DNA of 64,000 bases from assembly GCF_039982735.1 (NCBI RefSeq), contig NZ_JBDWXV010000011.1:496001-560000 (forward strand), given 5' to 3'. A program made the translations under genes and the position numbers. Positions 61,174 through 64,000 of this stretch are shown one piece after another (the first letter of the stretch is position 1; the number at the start of each line of letters is the position of its first letter). This stretch comes from Saccharospirillum sp039982735. Its GTDB lineage: Bacteria; Pseudomonadota; Gammaproteobacteria; Pseudomonadales; Natronospirillaceae. The notes under the pieces are model-generated. The model worked only from the letters and a program-made list of their open reading frames with translations. It was not told where the DNA came from and searched no databases.

Positions 61174-61926
61174 ATGGCAACCATAATCATGATACCGGCC
61201 CGTTACAGCTCCAGCCGATTACCCGGTAAACCCCTGCTCGATATTGGCGGGCAGCCCATGGTGGTTCGAGTGGCCATGGCGGTGCAGGCATGTGGCGCCG
61301 ACCAGGTCGTGGTCGCCACCGATGACGAGAAAATACGGCATGTCGTATCGCAGGCCGGATTCAGCGTTGTTATGACCCGGGCCGATCATCCTTCAGGAAC
61401 TGACCGGTTGCAGGAGGCGGCTGAACAACTTGGGTTGAACCCCGATGATATCATCGTCAATGTGCAGGGCGATGAACCGCTGATGCCCGTTGATAACGTC
61501 TTGCAGGTCGCCCAGTTGCTGGAGAGGAACCCCCGGGCCCAGGTTGCTACGCTCTATGAGCCGGTCACCAGTCTGGCAATGGTCACCAATCCCAATGCGG
61601 TAAAACTGGTTCAACGGCAAGACGGTGAAGTCATGTACTTCAGTCGGGCCGGAATTCCGTTTGATCGGGACAACACCCAGTCGTCGCCGCAAGGCGTCTG
61701 GAAACGACACATTGGTTTATACGCCTATCGCAAAAGCGCGCTGGATGCCTTCATTGGCTGGCCAGAAAGTCCGCTGGAGCAACTGGAAAAACTCGAGCAA
61801 CTGCGTTTTATGGAGCATGGCGCCTGTATTGTTGCGGCGCCGGCTGCGCAACCGGTTCCGGCCGGTGTCGACACCCGGGAAGACCTGGAAGCGGTGCGCG
61901 CCCTGTTTAGCAAGGAGACCCCATGA
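61174..61926 (+). CDS. kdsB: KdsB, CMP-Kdo synthetase
   Basis: KdsB activates Kdo with CTP for LPS assembly. The 250-residue protein has the nucleotidyltransferase opening IPARYSSSRLPGKPL, then VVATDDEKI, ADHPSGTDRLQE, IVNVQGDEPLM and GIPFDRD, then KHIGLYAYRK-like RHIGLYAYRKSAL. AGGAG inside the end of lpxK serves as RBS. Its last 4 bp overlap the phosphatase gene (ATGA). Confidence 0.96.
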   Translation: MATIIMIPARYSSSRLPGKPLLDIGGQPMVVRVAMAVQACGADQVVVATDDEKIRHVVSQAGFSVVMTRADHPSGTDRLQEAAEQLGLNPDDIIVNVQGDEPLMPVDNVLQVAQLLERNPRAQVATLYEPVTSLAMVTNPNAVKLVQRQDGEVMYFSRAGIPFDRDNTQSSPQGVWKRHIGLYAYRKSALDAFIGWPESPLEQLEKLEQLRFMEHGACIVAAPAAQPVPAGVDTREDLEAVRALFSKETP

Positions 61927-62417
61927 CAGACACTCAGCCAACATCGACATCAGTCTTATTCGTTTGTCTGGGTAATATTTGCCGCTCTCCTACGGCCCAG
62001 GCGGTGTTTGAAGCCCGGCTGGCTGACTCGCCACTGGCGGCAGCAGTCGAGGTCGATTCAGCTGGCACGGCGGCCTATCACCTTGGCAAAGCACCCGATC
62101 CGAGAAGTCAGGCTGCTGCGCGGGAGCGAGGCTACAAGCTGGATCACTTAAGAGCCCGACAAGTCACCCCTGAAGACTTTCATCGGTTTGATTACATTCT
62201 GGCGATGGATTCCGATAATCTAAGCAACCTGAACGCAATCGCCTCCCAGTCCAGTCGGGCAACCGTGGCATTATTTTTGGATTTTGCAGCGGCTACCGAC
62301 TTGCGGGAAGTTCCCGACCCCTATTTTGGTGGTGACGAGGGTTTTGCAACGGTGCTGGATCTGTGTGAGCAAGCCAGCCAGGGCTTGCTGGCGCACCTGC
62401 AGACTTCCTCACGATGA
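61923..62417 (+). CDS. Low-molecular-weight protein tyrosine phosphatase
   Basis: This 164-residue enzyme dephosphorylates phosphotyrosine. It has the P-loop VCLGNICRSPTA (Cys nucleophile, conserved Arg) and general acid VPDPYFGGDEGF. LMW-PTPs such as Wzb act on capsule tyrosine kinases; no such kinase is adjacent, so the target is open. It is linked by 4-bp overlaps to kdsB before and murB after, the same order as ptpA in Pseudomonas. Confidence 0.94.
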   Translation: MTDTQPTSTSVLFVCLGNICRSPTAQAVFEARLADSPLAAAVEVDSAGTAAYHLGKAPDPRSQAAARERGYKLDHLRARQVTPEDFHRFDYILAMDSDNLSNLNAIASQSSRATVALFLDFAAATDLREVPDPYFGGDEGFATVLDLCEQASQGLLAHLQTSSR

Positions 62418-63427
62418 CGATCGATCCACTGCCTCAGGTAGACCTCTCAGCCGCCAATACCCTTGGCGTCCCGTCAACGGCTGCCTGGTGCGCCGAACTC
62501 ACCGACCCCGGGGACTTACCGGCGCTGGTGCGCTGGGCAAGCGCTCAGGGTATGGCCATTAGAGCCCTGGGTGGCGGAAGCAACCTGGTACTGAACGAGC
62601 AGGTCAGTGGACTGACGATCAAGGTCGCCATTCGCGGTAAGACCCGGGTTGAGACTGAATCTGACCGCCAGCGCTGGCGTATTGGGGCAGGGGAGTCCTG
62701 GCATCAGACCGTCGTTGATCTGGTGTTACAGGGCGGTTCCGGCATTGAAAACCTGGCGCTGATTCCGGGTACCGTTGGTGCAGCGCCGGTTCAGAATATT
62801 GGCGCTTATGGTGTTGAGCTGGCGGACTGTCTGTACCGGGTTGAGGCCTACGATATTCTCGAGGAGCGCTGGCGATATTTCACCCGGGAGGCCTGTCAGT
62901 TTGGTTATCGGGACAGCGTATTCAAACAATTGGAAAATCGATTCATCATTACGGCGGTCGAACTAGAGTTGAATCGAACCTTTATGCCGCAACTGTCCTA
63001 TGGTCCGTTGCAGGCATTGGCAGCGAAGCCTGATCTGACTGCGCAGGATGTGATGGAGACGGTCATCGAGATTCGGCAGTCACGCCTGCCAGACCCCGAC
63101 CACCTTCCTAATGCAGGCAGCTTTTTTAAGAACCCGGTTATTTCTACCGAGCAGTATCAGGCGTTGTTGGTTCGTCATGATGATCTGGTGGTTTATGAGC
63201 AACCAGAAGGCTGGAAACTGGCGGCTGGCTGGTTGATCGATCAGTGTGGGCTGCGCGGACAAAGTAATGAGGATGGTGTGGGCTGTTACGAACGTCAGGC
63301 CCTGGTGCTGGTCAACCCAAAACGGGCGGCAGCATCTTCCATACTGGATTGGCAAATCCATGTACAGGATGCCGTGTTTGAACGATTCCAGGTTCTACTT
63401 GAACCTGAACCACGTTTTTGGACCTGA
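62414..63427 (+). CDS. murB: MurB, UDP-N-acetylenolpyruvoylglucosamine reductase, type I
   Basis: MurB reduces enolpyruvyl-UDP-GlcNAc to UDP-MurNAc with FAD and NADPH. The 337-residue protein is of the E. coli type: N-terminal LSAANTLGVPS, FAD-binding LGGGSNLVLNEQ, NLALIPGTVGAAPVQNIGAYG, the catalytic serine region NAGSFFKNPVI, and a C-terminal domain with GWLIDQCGLRGQ. It is the last gene of the lpxK-kdsB-ptp-murB run, with a strong terminator following. Confidence 0.96.
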   Translation: MTIDPLPQVDLSAANTLGVPSTAAWCAELTDPGDLPALVRWASAQGMAIRALGGGSNLVLNEQVSGLTIKVAIRGKTRVETESDRQRWRIGAGESWHQTVVDLVLQGGSGIENLALIPGTVGAAPVQNIGAYGVELADCLYRVEAYDILEERWRYFTREACQFGYRDSVFKQLENRFIITAVELELNRTFMPQLSYGPLQALAAKPDLTAQDVMETVIEIRQSRLPDPDHLPNAGSFFKNPVISTEQYQALLVRHDDLVVYEQPEGWKLAAGWLIDQCGLRGQSNEDGVGCYERQALVLVNPKRAAASSILDWQIHVQDAVFERFQVLLEPEPRFWT

Positions 63428-63449
63428 GTCGTTTGCAGGAAACACCCAT

Positions 63450-63477
63450 AAAAAAACCGGCCGGGGCCGGTTTTTTT
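63450..63477. terminator. Bidirectional terminator between murB and rne
   Basis: AAAAAA, then ACCGGCC-GG-GGCCGGT, then TTTTTTT. Symmetrical A/T flanks serve both convergent genes. Confidence 0.93.
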
Positions 63478-63493
63478 ATGGCTAAGACAAGGG

Positions 63494-64000
63494 TTACTTG
63501 TCTTGCTGTTCGGCCATCTTGCGACGACGCACTTCACGAGGATCGTTCGGTGCCCGACCGACTGGCTTGGCGACGTCTTCTTCGCCATCCTGAGCGGTGG
63601 GTTGCTCAGTTTCCTGGGTTTCGGCTGATTGAACCGGAACGCTCTGTTGAGGCTCTTCCGTTACCGCTTGTGCCGGTGCAGGCGTTTCGTCTGATTCAAC
63701 CTGGTTAACGGGCTCAGGCACTTTTGGCGCGCTTTCAGTTGTTGTTTCAGCAGGCTCAGAGGCTGACGTTTCTTCCGTGGTTGCCGCAGTGGTTGCCTTT
63801 GCTTCAACGGTATCACTGTGTGTTTCAGACTCAGTGTTTTCCGCAGGTGTGTCGGCGTTTTCAACAGCCTTGGCTTCGGCAACGGCTGGTTTAACGTCTG
63901 ACTCTGCTGAAGGCGACGTTGCAGGGGTAGATTCGGATGGCTCATCCTGATCAACCGGTTGCGTGGTTGCCTCGTTATCTTCTGCGTTGATCACTTCGTG
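63494..64000 (-). CDS. rne: RNase E, C-terminal end (partial)
   Basis: The open frame runs off the right edge. The visible 168 residues are disordered and rich in Glu, Thr, Ala and Pro, ending in GRAPNDPREVRRRKMAEQQDK. The GRAPNDPREVRRR block is the conserved C-terminal tail of Pseudomonas-type RNase E, which binds PNPase. The adjacent murB-rne order is also as in Pseudomonas. The catalytic part lies outside the window. Confidence 0.88.
   Translation of the reverse strand, partial: HEVINAEDNEATTQPVDQDEPSESTPATSPSAESDVKPAVAEAKAVENADTPAENTESETHSDTVEAKATTAATTEETSASEPAETTTESAPKVPEPVNQVESDETPAPAQAVTEEPQQSVPVQSAETQETEQPTAQDGEEDVAKPVGRAPNDPREVRRRKMAEQQDK

Overview
The window is a 64 kb piece of a chromosome from a free-living gammaproteobacterium. 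The core gene order supports this: mltD-yafS-rnhA-dnaQ, gacA/uvrY-uvrC-pgsA-tRNA(Gly,Cys,Leu), tig-clpP-clpX-lon-hupB-ppiD, and PilZ-lolC-lolD-DUF2062-comEC-exbB-exbD-lpxK-kdsB-ptp-murB-rne. Several details look more like Pseudomonas, Marinobacter and other marine Oceanospirillales than like enterics: the very large NAD-glutamate dehydrogenase, the [4Fe-4S]-type CysH, CysI paired with a DUF934 protein, ThrH, the long Rmf and the exbBD-lpxK arrangement. A Saccharospirillum/Reinekea/Marinobacter-like host is my inference. There is no rRNA gene to settle it. I found no rRNA, CRISPR array, insertion sequence or prophage.

Layout. 1-2.3 kb: membrane protein, SCP2-like protein and SohB peptidase. 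2.3-7 kb: MltD, a YafS-type methyltransferase, RNase HI, the DNA polymerase III epsilon subunit and LexA, whose promoter carries two perfect SOS boxes. 7-14 kb: an alpha/beta-hydrolase-fold protein lacking the nucleophile serine, DAHP synthase, CysB, CysH, ThrH and PabB. 14-21 kb: DegV, a PIN-PhoH ATPase, GacA/UvrY, UvrC, PgsA and a tRNA cluster containing tRNA-Gly remnants. 21-24 kb: SulA with its own tandem SOS boxes, then the cysI-DUF934 operon. 24-31.5 kb: small membrane proteins, NAD-GDH, PyrD and Rmf. 31.8-39.2 kb: RNA modification genes (rlmKL, rlmG, trmA, miaE), then lpxH, ppiB and folD. 39.4-39.7 kb: tRNA-Pro, -Arg and -His. 39.9-48.5 kb: trigger factor, ClpP, ClpX, Lon, HU and PpiD. 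48.5-54.2 kb: a small HTH protein, KdsC, KdsA, DinG, agmatine deiminase and a PilZ protein. 54.3-64 kb: lipoprotein export, ComEC, ExbBD, LpxK, KdsB, PTPase, MurB and the 3' end of RNase E.

Functional themes. The SOS response is represented by lexA and sulA, which share the same two-operator promoter design; uvrC and dinG are present without a perfect SOS box. Assimilatory sulfate reduction is represented by cysB, cysH and cysI-DUF934. Envelope synthesis includes kdsA, kdsB, kdsC, lpxH, lpxK, murB, lolC/lolD and mltD. Protein quality control includes tig, clpPX, lon and ppiD; lon has a candidate sigma-32 promoter. rRNA and tRNA methylation and hydroxylation genes are clustered.

Most of the window is conserved housekeeping DNA. 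The points most worth a second look are the SOS-adjacent pseudo-hydrolase, the tRNA-Gly fragments on both sides of an intact tRNA-Gly, the tandem SOS operators with identical spacing at two loci, the PilZ protein with a helical insert, the lipoprotein-export locus with a single LolC/E subunit, and several structured leaders and palindromes. I did not find a convincing wholly new system.
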